22,789 nt of DNA, taken from NCBI GenBank assembly GCA_964565435.1, contig CAZMEY010000007.1, forward strand, positions 1-22,789, written 5' to 3'. The notes under the pieces were generated by a model. That model searched no databases. It was not told where the DNA came from and saw only the letters and a list, made by a program, of their open reading frames with translations. A program made the position numbers and the translations under genes. The number at the start of each line of letters is the position of its first letter. The stretch's first letter is position 1. This DNA comes from JAQTTT01 sp964565435 (lineage in GTDB: Archaea; Nanobdellota; Nanobdellia; Tiddalikarchaeales; Tiddalikarchaeaceae). Shown piece after piece: positions 14,431 through 20,097 of this stretch.

Positions 14431-15386
14431 GCGCTCACCAGCATCAATTCATCAAGGCTTGGCTCAGATGCCGAAATCTCTGAAAAATTCTGATTGTTTT
14501 TTTTGAAAAAATTAATCAGAACCTCTTTTTGCGCAAGGCCTTCAAGCGCGAACTGCACCTCTCTTTTGTAAGCATAAACAACCCTTATTTTTTTAAAATC
14601 GCAAAAGCTTTTAAGCTCATTGTAAAAAGATTTGCTTAGCCTGTCAAATTTTGCATGGAATAATATGCTGAATTTAATCTTTTCTTTTATGTCAGAGAAA
14701 GTGCCGTAAGCGAATTTTTTCCCGTTCTTTAAAATAAGCATCCTGGATGAATATTCCTGAGCCTCATTAAGCAAATGAGTGGTAAGAATTATGCTTGAGC
14801 CCCTGTTTTTCAAATCAATCAAAAAATCCCATAATAATCTCCTATTAAGATAGTCAAGCGCTGAAAAAGGCTCATCCAGTATAAGAAGCCTTGGAAGATG
14901 AAGGCAGCTAAGGATTATATTAAGCCTTTTTTTTTGGCCGCCAGACAATTTAGATGGATAATCATCCTTGTGCTTTTCAATCCTGAATTTTTTCAAGAAC
15001 TCCAGCCCATTCTTAACCCCAAAATCTTTTTTTGCCCCGCTGATTTTTGAAAATAATTCAATATTTTCCATTATTGTCAAATCAGGGATGAAACTGTCAT
15101 CCTGCGGGCAATACCCTATCAATTGCTTGGAAAAAAAAGGATGCCTGCCAAAAAACCGTATATTCCCCGAATGGGAGATAAGCCCTATAATGCTTTTAAG
15201 CAAAGTGCTTTTTCCGCTGCCACTAAGGCCTATTATTGAAAAAACCTCTCCATTATAAACATTGAAACTAATATTATCCAAAAATTTTTTGCCATAATAA
15301 GTGTTGGAGATGTTTTTTGCGCTCAGAGCCTTATCCCTTCCCAAACCGTCTTCTTTTTTAAAAGCCTTAAAAAGCGAATCAATCAT
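14427..15386 (-). CDS. ABC transporter ATP-binding protein
   Basis: The 319-residue nucleotide-binding subunit of the exporter encoded with the next gene. Walker A is 'GLSGSGKS' (53-60), Q-loop Gln95 ('GYCPQDD'), signature 'LSGGQ' (147-151), Walker B plus Glu 'LLILDEP' (167-173), D-loop 'SALD' and H-loop His204 ('TTHLLNEAQ'). All catalytic parts are intact. Residues from about 235 form a C-terminal domain with 'VQFALEG', like the regulatory extensions of other ABC-2 ATPases. A small membrane protein gene lies 23 bases upstream on the same strand; TATTTAAA at 15411-15418, about 28 bases before the ATG, could be an extra internal promoter. Confidence 0.93.
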   Translation of the reverse strand: MIDSLFKAFKKEDGLGRDKALSAKNISNTYYGKKFLDNISFNVYNGEVFSIIGLSGSGKSTLLKSIIGLISHSGNIRFFGRHPFFSKQLIGYCPQDDSFIPDLTIMENIELFSKISGAKKDFGVKNGLEFLKKFRIEKHKDDYPSKLSGGQKKRLNIILSCLHLPRLLILDEPFSALDYLNRRLLWDFLIDLKNRGSSIILTTHLLNEAQEYSSRMLILKNGKKFAYGTFSDIKEKIKFSILFHAKFDRLSKSFYNELKSFCDFKKIRVVYAYKREVQFALEGLAQKEVLINFFKKNNQNFSEISASEPSLDELMLVSA

Positions 15387-15409
15387 TGGATTTTATTAAT
15401 AATCCTGAA

Positions 15410-15619
15410 CTATTTAAATTTACTCTCAATCCCAACCCATTCATAAGCGAAGAATATTGAGCTGATCGCCATGATTATCAAAGCAACCATCAAGACATAG
15501 GTATAAAGCAATGAATTGACAAAAAGCAAAGCAGCAAGTATCAAAAACAGCACAGCCTGGGAGATGTAAATAAACTCAATCTTATTAATGCTTTTATCAA
15601 ATTTTCCCTTTTCAGCCAT
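15410..15619 (-). CDS. Small two-helix membrane protein, 69 aa
   Basis: No family recognised. After a charged N-terminus ('MAEKGKFDKSINKIE') come two hydrophobic helices, about 17-35 and 38-60, and a short tail. It is the first gene of the leftward unit: its stop is 23 bases before the ABC ATPase, so it is likely an accessory or regulatory subunit of the exporter. TTTATAAA at 15642-15649, 26 bases before its ATG, is a good promoter. Expression is probably under the regulator encoded divergently, because the inverted repeat at 15655-15689 lies directly upstream of this TATA-like element. Confidence 0.65.
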   Translation of the reverse strand: MAEKGKFDKSINKIEFIYISQAVLFLILAALLFVNSLLYTYVLMVALIIMAISSIFFAYEWVGIESKFK

Positions 15620-15641
15620 GGGATTATTATTAATCTGGCAA

Positions 15642-15649
15642 TTTATAAA
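15642..15649 (-). promoter_or_regulatory. TATA-like element of the exporter operon
   Basis: The palindromic TTTATAAA is centred about 26 bases before the ATG at 15619. The inverted repeat at 15655-15689 begins about six bases further upstream, where BRE or activator sites lie. Confidence 0.5.
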
Positions 15650-15654
15650 CTTTA

Positions 15655-15689
15655 ATAATCCAATTTCTAAAACTTTAAAATTGGATAAT
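15655..15689. repeat. Inverted repeat, candidate operator between exporter operon and regulator gene
   Basis: ATAATCCAATTT (15655-15666) and AAATTGGATAAT (15678-15689) are inverted copies with one mismatch in twelve; the inner nine bases (ATCCAATTT / AAATTGGAT) are perfect. The 11-base spacer puts the perfect nine-base cores 20 bases apart centre to centre, two turns of DNA, as expected for a winged-helix dimer. The rightward gene's TATA-like TTTAAAA (15674-15680) lies in the spacer and right arm, so binding there would block TBP; the leftward TATA-like element lies just outside the left arm. Confidence 0.55.
15674..15680 (+). promoter_or_regulatory. TATA-like element of the membrane regulator gene
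   Basis: TTTAAAA is centred 27 bases before the ATG at 15704 and overlaps the inverted repeat. A second TTTATAAA at 15692-15699 is too close to that ATG, but is 32 bases before an in-frame ATG at 15728. Confidence 0.45.
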
Positions 15690-15703
15690 ATTTTATAAAA
15701 CTA

Positions 15704-16600
15704 ATGGCAAAACCCATTTTAACAGCCATGATTATTGCACTACTCATTGGTGCAGGATTTTGCGCACCCCAAGCTATTGAGATAAGCGCGGATATTGAGA
15801 TAACTCCCCAGCTTCAAACAAGGCAAACCCTCAATTATACATTGTTCAACGATGAAGAAAACGCGTCAAGCATTTTATTATTAATGCAAAGCATGCCTGA
15901 AAGGTTTGAAGTATTTGACTCAAATTTCAAGCCAGCCAATTATTCAACAGGCATCTCCGCAGGGGCATTTGTCATAAAAATAAATGACTTCATGCAAGCA
16001 AACAGCACAAAAAGCTATATAGTTAGGGTTTATGACAACCCCATATCCCACTTCGGGGATTCAAACATATTCTCATACAACTTCCTATCATATTATGAAT
16101 TGGAAAAGTTCAGCCTGAAATTATACATTCCAGATGACTATGCCATAGCATCCTCCCAAGGCAATTCAATAAGCCCTTTGCCTGAAAGGCTTTATACAAT
16201 AGATGGGGGTATAATGCTTGAATGGAGCGCCAAATTAAATTATATGGATTCAAAAAATTTCATAGTGTTCTTTGAAAAATCCCAAAAAAACAACATTGCT
16301 GCTCTATGGATAATCCTTTCAGCAATAGGGGGATTCATATTTGGCGCAATAATCTCATTTATTTTTGCAAAAAAAATCAGCGCAAAAGCGCTCACCCAAG
16401 TGCTTTCAAAGGATGAGAAATCAATAACTGACCTGCTCCTTCAAAGAAAAGAATTGACCCAAAAAGAGATAGGGGAAACGCTTGACCTGTCCAAGCCCAA
16501 ATTGTCAAAGCTGATTGCAGGGCTTTCAAAAAAAGGGATAATCATTGTAGAGCCGTATGGCAGAAAAAACATAATAAAGCTCGCCAAAGGCGCATTATAA
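15704..16600 (+). CDS. Membrane-anchored winged-helix transcriptional regulator
   Basis: A 298-residue one-component sensor-regulator. Residues 1-21 form a signal peptide or anchor ('ILTAMIIALLIGAGF'), about 25-195 an extracellular beta-rich domain with several Asn-x-Ser/Thr sites, 198-222 a membrane helix ('ALWIILSAIGGFIFGAIISFIF'), and 234-296 a cytoplasmic winged helix-turn-helix with 'LTQKEIGETLDLSKPKLSKL' as its recognition part and 'GRKNIIKL' as the wing. This lets an outside signal reach DNA without a kinase. Such N-out/C-in winged-helix proteins occur in archaea, mostly uncharacterised. It is divergent from the small membrane protein and ABC exporter genes, with an inverted repeat between them, so autoregulation and control of the exporter are the natural inference. 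Confidence 0.82.
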   Translation: MAKPILTAMIIALLIGAGFCAPQAIEISADIEITPQLQTRQTLNYTLFNDEENASSILLLMQSMPERFEVFDSNFKPANYSTGISAGAFVIKINDFMQANSTKSYIVRVYDNPISHFGDSNIFSYNFLSYYELEKFSLKLYIPDDYAIASSQGNSISPLPERLYTIDGGIMLEWSAKLNYMDSKNFIVFFEKSQKNNIAALWIILSAIGGFIFGAIISFIFAKKISAKALTQVLSKDEKSITDLLLQRKELTQKEIGETLDLSKPKLSKLIAGLSKKGIIIVEPYGRKNIIKLAKGAL

Positions 16601-16609
16601 AAGAATAAT

Positions 16610-16684
16610 AAAAAGGGAACAGAATTGCTGTATTTTGTAGTTGCTTTGATGCTAGTTGCTGTAGTCCCTGAGTTTTCCCTTTTT
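16610..16684 (+). terminator. Long-loop inverted repeat with T-tract after the regulator gene
   Basis: AAAAAGGGAA (16610-16619) pairs perfectly with TTCCCTTTTT (16675-16684), and the T-run continues to 16685. The 55-base loop contains direct repeats TAGTTGCT (16638, 16653) and TTGCTGTA (16625, 16656). It could be a terminator or the closing stem of a small RNA. The same stretch has an open frame (see the 16625 entry). Confidence 0.3.
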
Positions 16685-16744
16685 TACACACACTATTCTA
16701 AAAAGATACTAATAATTGAGTTCTTTTTAAACAATTCGGTTTAA
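16625..16744 (+). CDS. Possible 39-aa membrane microprotein (TTG start)
   Basis: From the regulator's stop codon the same frame stays open to a TAA at 16742-16744. A TTG at 16625 preceded six bases earlier by AAGGGA would give a 39-residue peptide with one hydrophobic helix ('LYFVVALMLVAVV') and a basic end. An ATG at 16649 would give 31 residues. The length is near chance for AT-rich DNA, and the region also carries the inverted repeat, so this is only a candidate. Confidence 0.2.
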   Translation: MLYFVVALMLVAVVPEFSLFYTHYSKKILIIEFFLNNSV

Positions 16745-16776
16745 CTGTTAAAATGCCAAAAAAACAAGAATTAATA

Positions 16777-16785
16777 TTATATAAA
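16777..16785 (+). promoter_or_regulatory. TATA-like element in the region before alaX
   Basis: TTATATAAA, one of the strongest TATA-like matches in the window, is centred 26 bases before a small ATG at 16807 and over 130 bases before alaX. It predicts a transcript that begins near 16807. Confidence 0.4.
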
Positions 16786-16806
16786 TAAATGCTTAAATAG
16801 GTTAAA

Positions 16807-16887
16807 ATGGCTTATTTAATGTTCCAAAAGGAAATAAGCCTATTTGGCAAAGATTATTGCAAAAAACGCCTTAAAATAGGTTTTTAA
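16807..16887 (+). CDS. Possible 26-aa leaderless peptide upstream of alaX
   Basis: ATG 16807 opens a 26-codon frame ending in TAA at 16885-16887. The peptide begins 'MAYLMFQKEISLFG' and ends basic ('CKKRLKIGF'). It sits exactly where a leaderless start is expected from the TATA-like element at 16777-16785, and AGGT lies five bases before the ATG. It could be a microprotein, a leader peptide or an accident over a small RNA. The stop overlaps the TATA-like element (16882-16889) of alaX. It shows no alanine run that would suggest attenuation. Confidence 0.28.
   Translation: MAYLMFQKEISLFGKDYCKKRLKIGF
16809..16840 (+). repeat. Hairpin-forming inverted repeat upstream of alaX
   Basis: GGCTTATTT (16809-16817) and AAATAAGCC (16832-16840) are perfect nine-base inverted copies; inside them CC-AAAA-GG (16824-16831) can close a second short stem, leaving a six-base bulge. 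It lies at the predicted start of the transcript from 16777-16785. Confidence 0.4.
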
Positions 16888-16914
16888 TAAGGTAATAATT
16901 GAATTTATACTATT

Positions 16915-17787
16915 ATGTATAATGATTATAATATCGCAAAAACGCATACAGCTGAGCATTTATTGGCAGGCTCATTATTAAAAATCAACCCTTCTTATGC
17001 AATAATAAAGATAGAGCTATCAAACACTTATTCAAAAATCTTCGTTAAAGGAGTTCCCTCCTTTGATGAGCTTGAAAAATGCCAAAAATTAGCAAATGAA
17101 AAAATAAATGAAGGGCTGGATGTCACTGAAAGCTTTCAAAAAAAAGGGGAAGTCAAGGATGCAAGGATAAGGGTTGACAGGATAGGCAGCGAGACTGCAA
17201 GAATAATAAGCATAGGTGATTTTGACAAATCTGCCTGCAGCGGAGAGCACGCAAAGAACACTAAAGACATAGGTTTTGTATTAATCACTGGATTCAAAAA
17301 AGAATCCCAAAATGTTTCCGAAATAGTTTTTGCAATAGGGGGGATTGCGCAGATGCACGCAATAAAATCATCGTCAATTATCAATGAATTTTGCTTTGAT
17401 TTAAATGAGGATATTTTAAACATAAAAAAAAGGATTTCAAAAAGCCTATGCGAGCTTGATGATTCAAAGAGCATGCACAGAAAATTGAGCGAAGAGCTTT
17501 TTGCCAAATCAATTCCAAAAAGAATCGGAAAAATATTATTCATCAATGGGGGAAGCGCCGATTCCAAAAAAGCTATGCAAAAAATTAGCGATTTCAAGGA
17601 TGAAGATTGCGCCATAATCCTTCTCAATGATTTAATCATTGTTGGGGGAAAAAAATCAAGCCAAGCTTTTTCCATTCTTTGCGACAAATTCAAAATAACA
17701 GGAGGGGGAAAAGATATCAAGATGGGCAAATTTTCAGCAAATGATCTTTCAAATATTGAAAAATCAATAGAAAAATTAGAATTATAA
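16915..17787 (+). CDS. alaX: AlaX-type alanyl-tRNA editing protein
   Basis: A free-standing relative of the alanyl-tRNA synthetase editing domain, which hydrolyses Ser- or Gly-tRNA(Ala). The zinc site is complete: 'HTAEH' (His11, His15) and 'CSGEH' (Cys108, His112), followed by 'AKNTKDIGF', matching the synthetase's 'CGGTHVxNTGxIG'. Residues 150-290 form a coiled-coil stretch and a DHHA1-like C-terminal domain with 'ITGGGKDIKMGKF', the counterpart of the Gly-rich motif. The 290-residue length lacks the N-terminal domain of long AlaX forms. Because the N-terminus begins only ten residues before the HxxxH motif, it starts at the editing domain itself. TTTTAATA at 16882-16889 is about 29 bases before the ATG. 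Confidence 0.85.
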   Translation: MYNDYNIAKTHTAEHLLAGSLLKINPSYAIIKIELSNTYSKIFVKGVPSFDELEKCQKLANEKINEGLDVTESFQKKGEVKDARIRVDRIGSETARIISIGDFDKSACSGEHAKNTKDIGFVLITGFKKESQNVSEIVFAIGGIAQMHAIKSSSIINEFCFDLNEDILNIKKRISKSLCELDDSKSMHRKLSEELFAKSIPKRIGKILFINGGSADSKKAMQKISDFKDEDCAIILLNDLIIVGGKKSSQAFSILCDKFKITGGGKDIKMGKFSANDLSNIEKSIEKLEL

Positions 17788-17841
17788 TTTATATCTTGAA
17801 TCTATTTAAAACTTGCTGAAACGGCGTTTTCACCATAAATC

Positions 17842-17877
17842 TTTTAAAATGGCACCAAATGGCTATTAAATAGGTGA
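17842..17877 (+). promoter_or_regulatory. Promoter and Shine-Dalgarno of the histone-fold gene
   Basis: TTTTAAAA (17842-17849) predicts a transcript start near 17870-17876, and GGTGAT (17873-17878) eight bases before the ATG is a strong Shine-Dalgarno. Unlike most genes here, this one appears to have a short leader, as expected for a highly expressed protein. ATGGC repeats at 17849 and 17859 flank the start region. Confidence 0.4.
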
Positions 17878-17884
17878 TAAAAAT

Positions 17885-18052
17885 ATGATAGTAGTAAGAA
17901 AAGCAGCTAAGGAAGTTGCAAAGAAATTGGATGTAAGATTCCCAGACTCAGCAATTGACGAGCTTGACAAAAAAATCACAGCATTGATAAAAGACGCTGG
18001 CGACAGGGCTAAGAAAAACGGAAGAGTAACTATTAAAGAATTTGACTTCTGA
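17885..18052 (+). CDS. Short histone-fold DNA-binding protein, 55 aa
   Basis: This 55-residue basic protein aligns with archaeal histones. Residues 3-16 ('VVRKAAKEVAKKLD') match helix alpha-1, 'FPDSAIDELDKKITALIKDAGDRAKKNG' (19-46) the long alpha-2, and 'GRVTIKEFDF' the loop and first turn of alpha-3 ('GRKTIKAEDI' in canonical histones). Canonical proteins have 65-70 residues; here alpha-3 stops after about one turn, as in prokaryotic histone groups with a shortened alpha-3. It probably binds or compacts DNA, but the oligomer may differ from Methanothermus-type histones. The start is set by the GGTGAT Shine-Dalgarno. It has its own promoter and a strong T-rich terminator. Confidence 0.8.
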   Translation: MIVVRKAAKEVAKKLDVRFPDSAIDELDKKITALIKDAGDRAKKNGRVTIKEFDF

Positions 18053-18054
18053 AT

Positions 18055-18093
18055 ATTTTTAAATATTTTTTATTTTTTTCTATATTTTTTTTT
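18055..18093 (+). terminator. T-tract terminator of the histone-fold gene
   Basis: Four T-runs of five to nine bases follow the stop within 40 bases, the usual archaeal intrinsic terminator. The last run touches the stop codon of the convergent gene. Confidence 0.6.
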
Positions 18094-20038
18094 AAATAAT
18101 CTCAATCATTGAATCTCCGGGGATGAATGCCAAGTAATCCTCGCTTGAAATGTTTTTTTCATCAAATAATTCAATCAATCTTTTGGCAATCTTTCCAGGG
18201 GCAATGCCTCCGGGCTTTAGCAAGCAAATCTTTTTGCATCTTTTGCTTATCAAATCAATGGGGCCGGCAATGACTTTGCCGTCATCAATTCCCAACGCAA
18301 CCTCCAATTTAAGCCCAGTGTAATAATTTTTGCTGCCGCTAATCACGAACGAGCCGTGCTCAACATACTCTCCGCTTGGAGCAGTCTTTGACACCTGCTC
18401 TTTTCCAACAGAAAAGACATCGCTCATTATGCTCTCCCTCCAAGCTCTGCTAAAGCATAAAACAAAATTAGCCGATTCCTCTTTGTCAATATCGCCGGCA
18501 TTCAACCCGTCTTTTAATATTCCAAAAGGGCTTCCGGAAACTGATGCGTGAAAAATCAAATCATTAGGTTCAGCTATTTTTTTAACAACTATCTCGTTTT
18601 GGCTGGCGTCTTTGCCGCAAACAAGAAGGAAATCATTTGAAGTTTTCAGCCACCTGAATTTTTCAAACCATTTTTTTTCAGGTTTTAGCTCCTTTATTGC
18701 AATGCTGGAAGGCTCAAAACCCTCCCGTTTAATATCCTCAATCATTAGCCTAGAGTTTGCAGCGCTTGCCAAAGCTCCCTGAATCTTGGCTTTAAGCTTT
18801 TTTGATTTGTCAAAAAACTCTCCTGAAAGCTTGAAAGCATCATCATTGATGCTTGCAGCAAAACAATCATCCCCTATTTTCAAAGAAATCTCCCCTGTTG
18901 TTGGAGCAATATTATCAATTATTGTGGCTTCATAAATCCCCCTTGATTTTTCGGATTCAATAGCATTGATTATTTCATCCCAACTCCTTGAAATTTTTGC
19001 GTTCCTCAATTTTTGCAAAATATTGTTTATCAATTGGTTATTGTCAAAGATTGTTTTTCCAATACCTGCCAATTTAATTGACTCGCTTTCAAGCTCTTTA
19101 GCGTAAGCTTCCTGCTGCATAAGCCTTGAACTAATCTGGCTAATCTTTGAATCAAGCGCGCCCTTGTTGACTGATTCCTGCCCCACTATTTGGGAGCTTG
19201 AATAATAATAATCGCACGCTGCGCTAAATGATTCAAAATTTTTAACTTTTGCATCCTGCATTGAGCTGAAAGGAAAAGGGGAATAATTGGCAATCTCATC
19301 ATTAATCTCATAAGCGCAAGGGCTGATATTTTTGTAATGCTTAACATTCATGTATATTGCCGTAAAAGCCTTGAAGAGCTTTTCCACCTCGTCATCAGAT
19401 AAAATCCCCGGATTCTTTGAATATTCAACCCCTGCAATAAAGCAAACCTCCTCTGCATACCTGCCGCCAACCCCGAGCTTGATTGCAACAGTTTTTACCG
19501 CTGATTCCAGCTCGCTAGATTTAATGATTCTTTTAAACTCAATCCTATCCAAAAATGATTCAAGAAAAACGGGCTTGGAAAAATCGTAAATATCTCCTGT
19601 TCTCAAAAATTTGCCGTCAGCCTTAACAGCTTTGAGCGAGCCGATTATTTTCAAGTCATTGGCGCAGATTACCACATTCCCTTTGGCAAACAATTCAATC
19701 ACCAAATTATATTCAATCCCTTCCTTTTTTATCTTGAAAATCACAATCCTTTCAAAAAAAGGCTGGTAAATCTCCAAAATCATTGAATTGTTCAAATATT
19801 TTCTTATAAGCATGGTAAATCCGCTCGGATTCTCAGCAACATCCCTTTTATAATCAGTCAAGTGGATGCATTCTCCCCTCAAAGCTCTTATTGTGAATTT
19901 TCCTTTTTTTCCGGAATACCCTTTAATCAATAGCTCGCAATCAGGGGTGTTGTAGAACTTTTCAATCCTTGAATTGGCCAAATCATTGTTCAATTCATTG
20001 GCTATTACCTTTATATCAAAGCAGGATTGCGAAATCAT
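18092..20038 (-). CDS. rqcH: NFACT-family ribosome quality-control protein (archaeal RqcH/NEMF)
   Basis: A 648-residue homologue of Rqc2/NEMF/RqcH, which binds split large ribosomal subunits carrying stalled nascent chains; bacterial RqcH adds alanine tails from tRNA(Ala). Domains: NFACT-N (1-170, with 'FDIKVIANELNNDL' and 'GFTMLIRKYLNN'), a helix-hairpin-helix part (about 175-235, 'AIKLGVGGRYAEEVC'), a coiled coil (about 290-345), and NFACT-R (about 430-560: 'WFEKFRWLKTSNDFLLVCG', 'FHASVSGSPFGILKDG', 'SRAWRES'), then a short C-terminal domain ('CLLKPGGIAPGKIAKRL'). The Asp-Arg pair needed for tailing in bacteria (Asp97-Arg98 in Bacillus) appears as Glu96-Arg97. The N-terminal Asp8 matches the other conserved acidic residue. 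It is monocistronic and divergent from polB. Confidence 0.9.
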   Translation of the reverse strand: MISQSCFDIKVIANELNNDLANSRIEKFYNTPDCELLIKGYSGKKGKFTIRALRGECIHLTDYKRDVAENPSGFTMLIRKYLNNSMILEIYQPFFERIVIFKIKKEGIEYNLVIELFAKGNVVICANDLKIIGSLKAVKADGKFLRTGDIYDFSKPVFLESFLDRIEFKRIIKSSELESAVKTVAIKLGVGGRYAEEVCFIAGVEYSKNPGILSDDEVEKLFKAFTAIYMNVKHYKNISPCAYEINDEIANYSPFPFSSMQDAKVKNFESFSAACDYYYSSSQIVGQESVNKGALDSKISQISSRLMQQEAYAKELESESIKLAGIGKTIFDNNQLINNILQKLRNAKISRSWDEIINAIESEKSRGIYEATIIDNIAPTTGEISLKIGDDCFAASINDDAFKLSGEFFDKSKKLKAKIQGALASAANSRLMIEDIKREGFEPSSIAIKELKPEKKWFEKFRWLKTSNDFLLVCGKDASQNEIVVKKIAEPNDLIFHASVSGSPFGILKDGLNAGDIDKEESANFVLCFSRAWRESIMSDVFSVGKEQVSKTAPSGEYVEHGSFVISGSKNYYTGLKLEVALGIDDGKVIAGPIDLISKRCKKICLLKPGGIAPGKIAKRLIELFDEKNISSEDYLAFIPGDSMIEII

Positions 20039-20062
20039 AGTAGGAAAATTATTAATCGCATA

Positions 20063-20071
20063 CTTTTATAA
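20063..20071. promoter_or_regulatory. Shared bidirectional TATA-like element between rqcH and polB
   Basis: CTTTTATAA lies in the 59-base gap between the two ATGs. Its centre is about 31 bases from the polB start and 29 from the rqcH start; on the minus strand it reads TTATAAAAG. One element may thus serve both directions. Confidence 0.45.
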
Positions 20072-20097
20072 TTAACTAAGCCTTTAATACCCTATTA

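Noticed and set aside
15704..15766. Lipobox at the end of the regulator's signal peptide (Cys20)
   Set aside because: The residues before Cys20 are A-G-F rather than the small residues of a lipobox, so lipid attachment is not supported.
16601..16914. tRNA or other classical RNA gene in the largest gene-poor stretch
   Set aside because: No T-arm (GTTCRANNC-like) or cloverleaf pairing was found on either strand.
17815..17837. Small hairpin TGAAA...TTTCA after alaX as a terminator
   Set aside because: The stem is only five bases and is not followed by a T-run.
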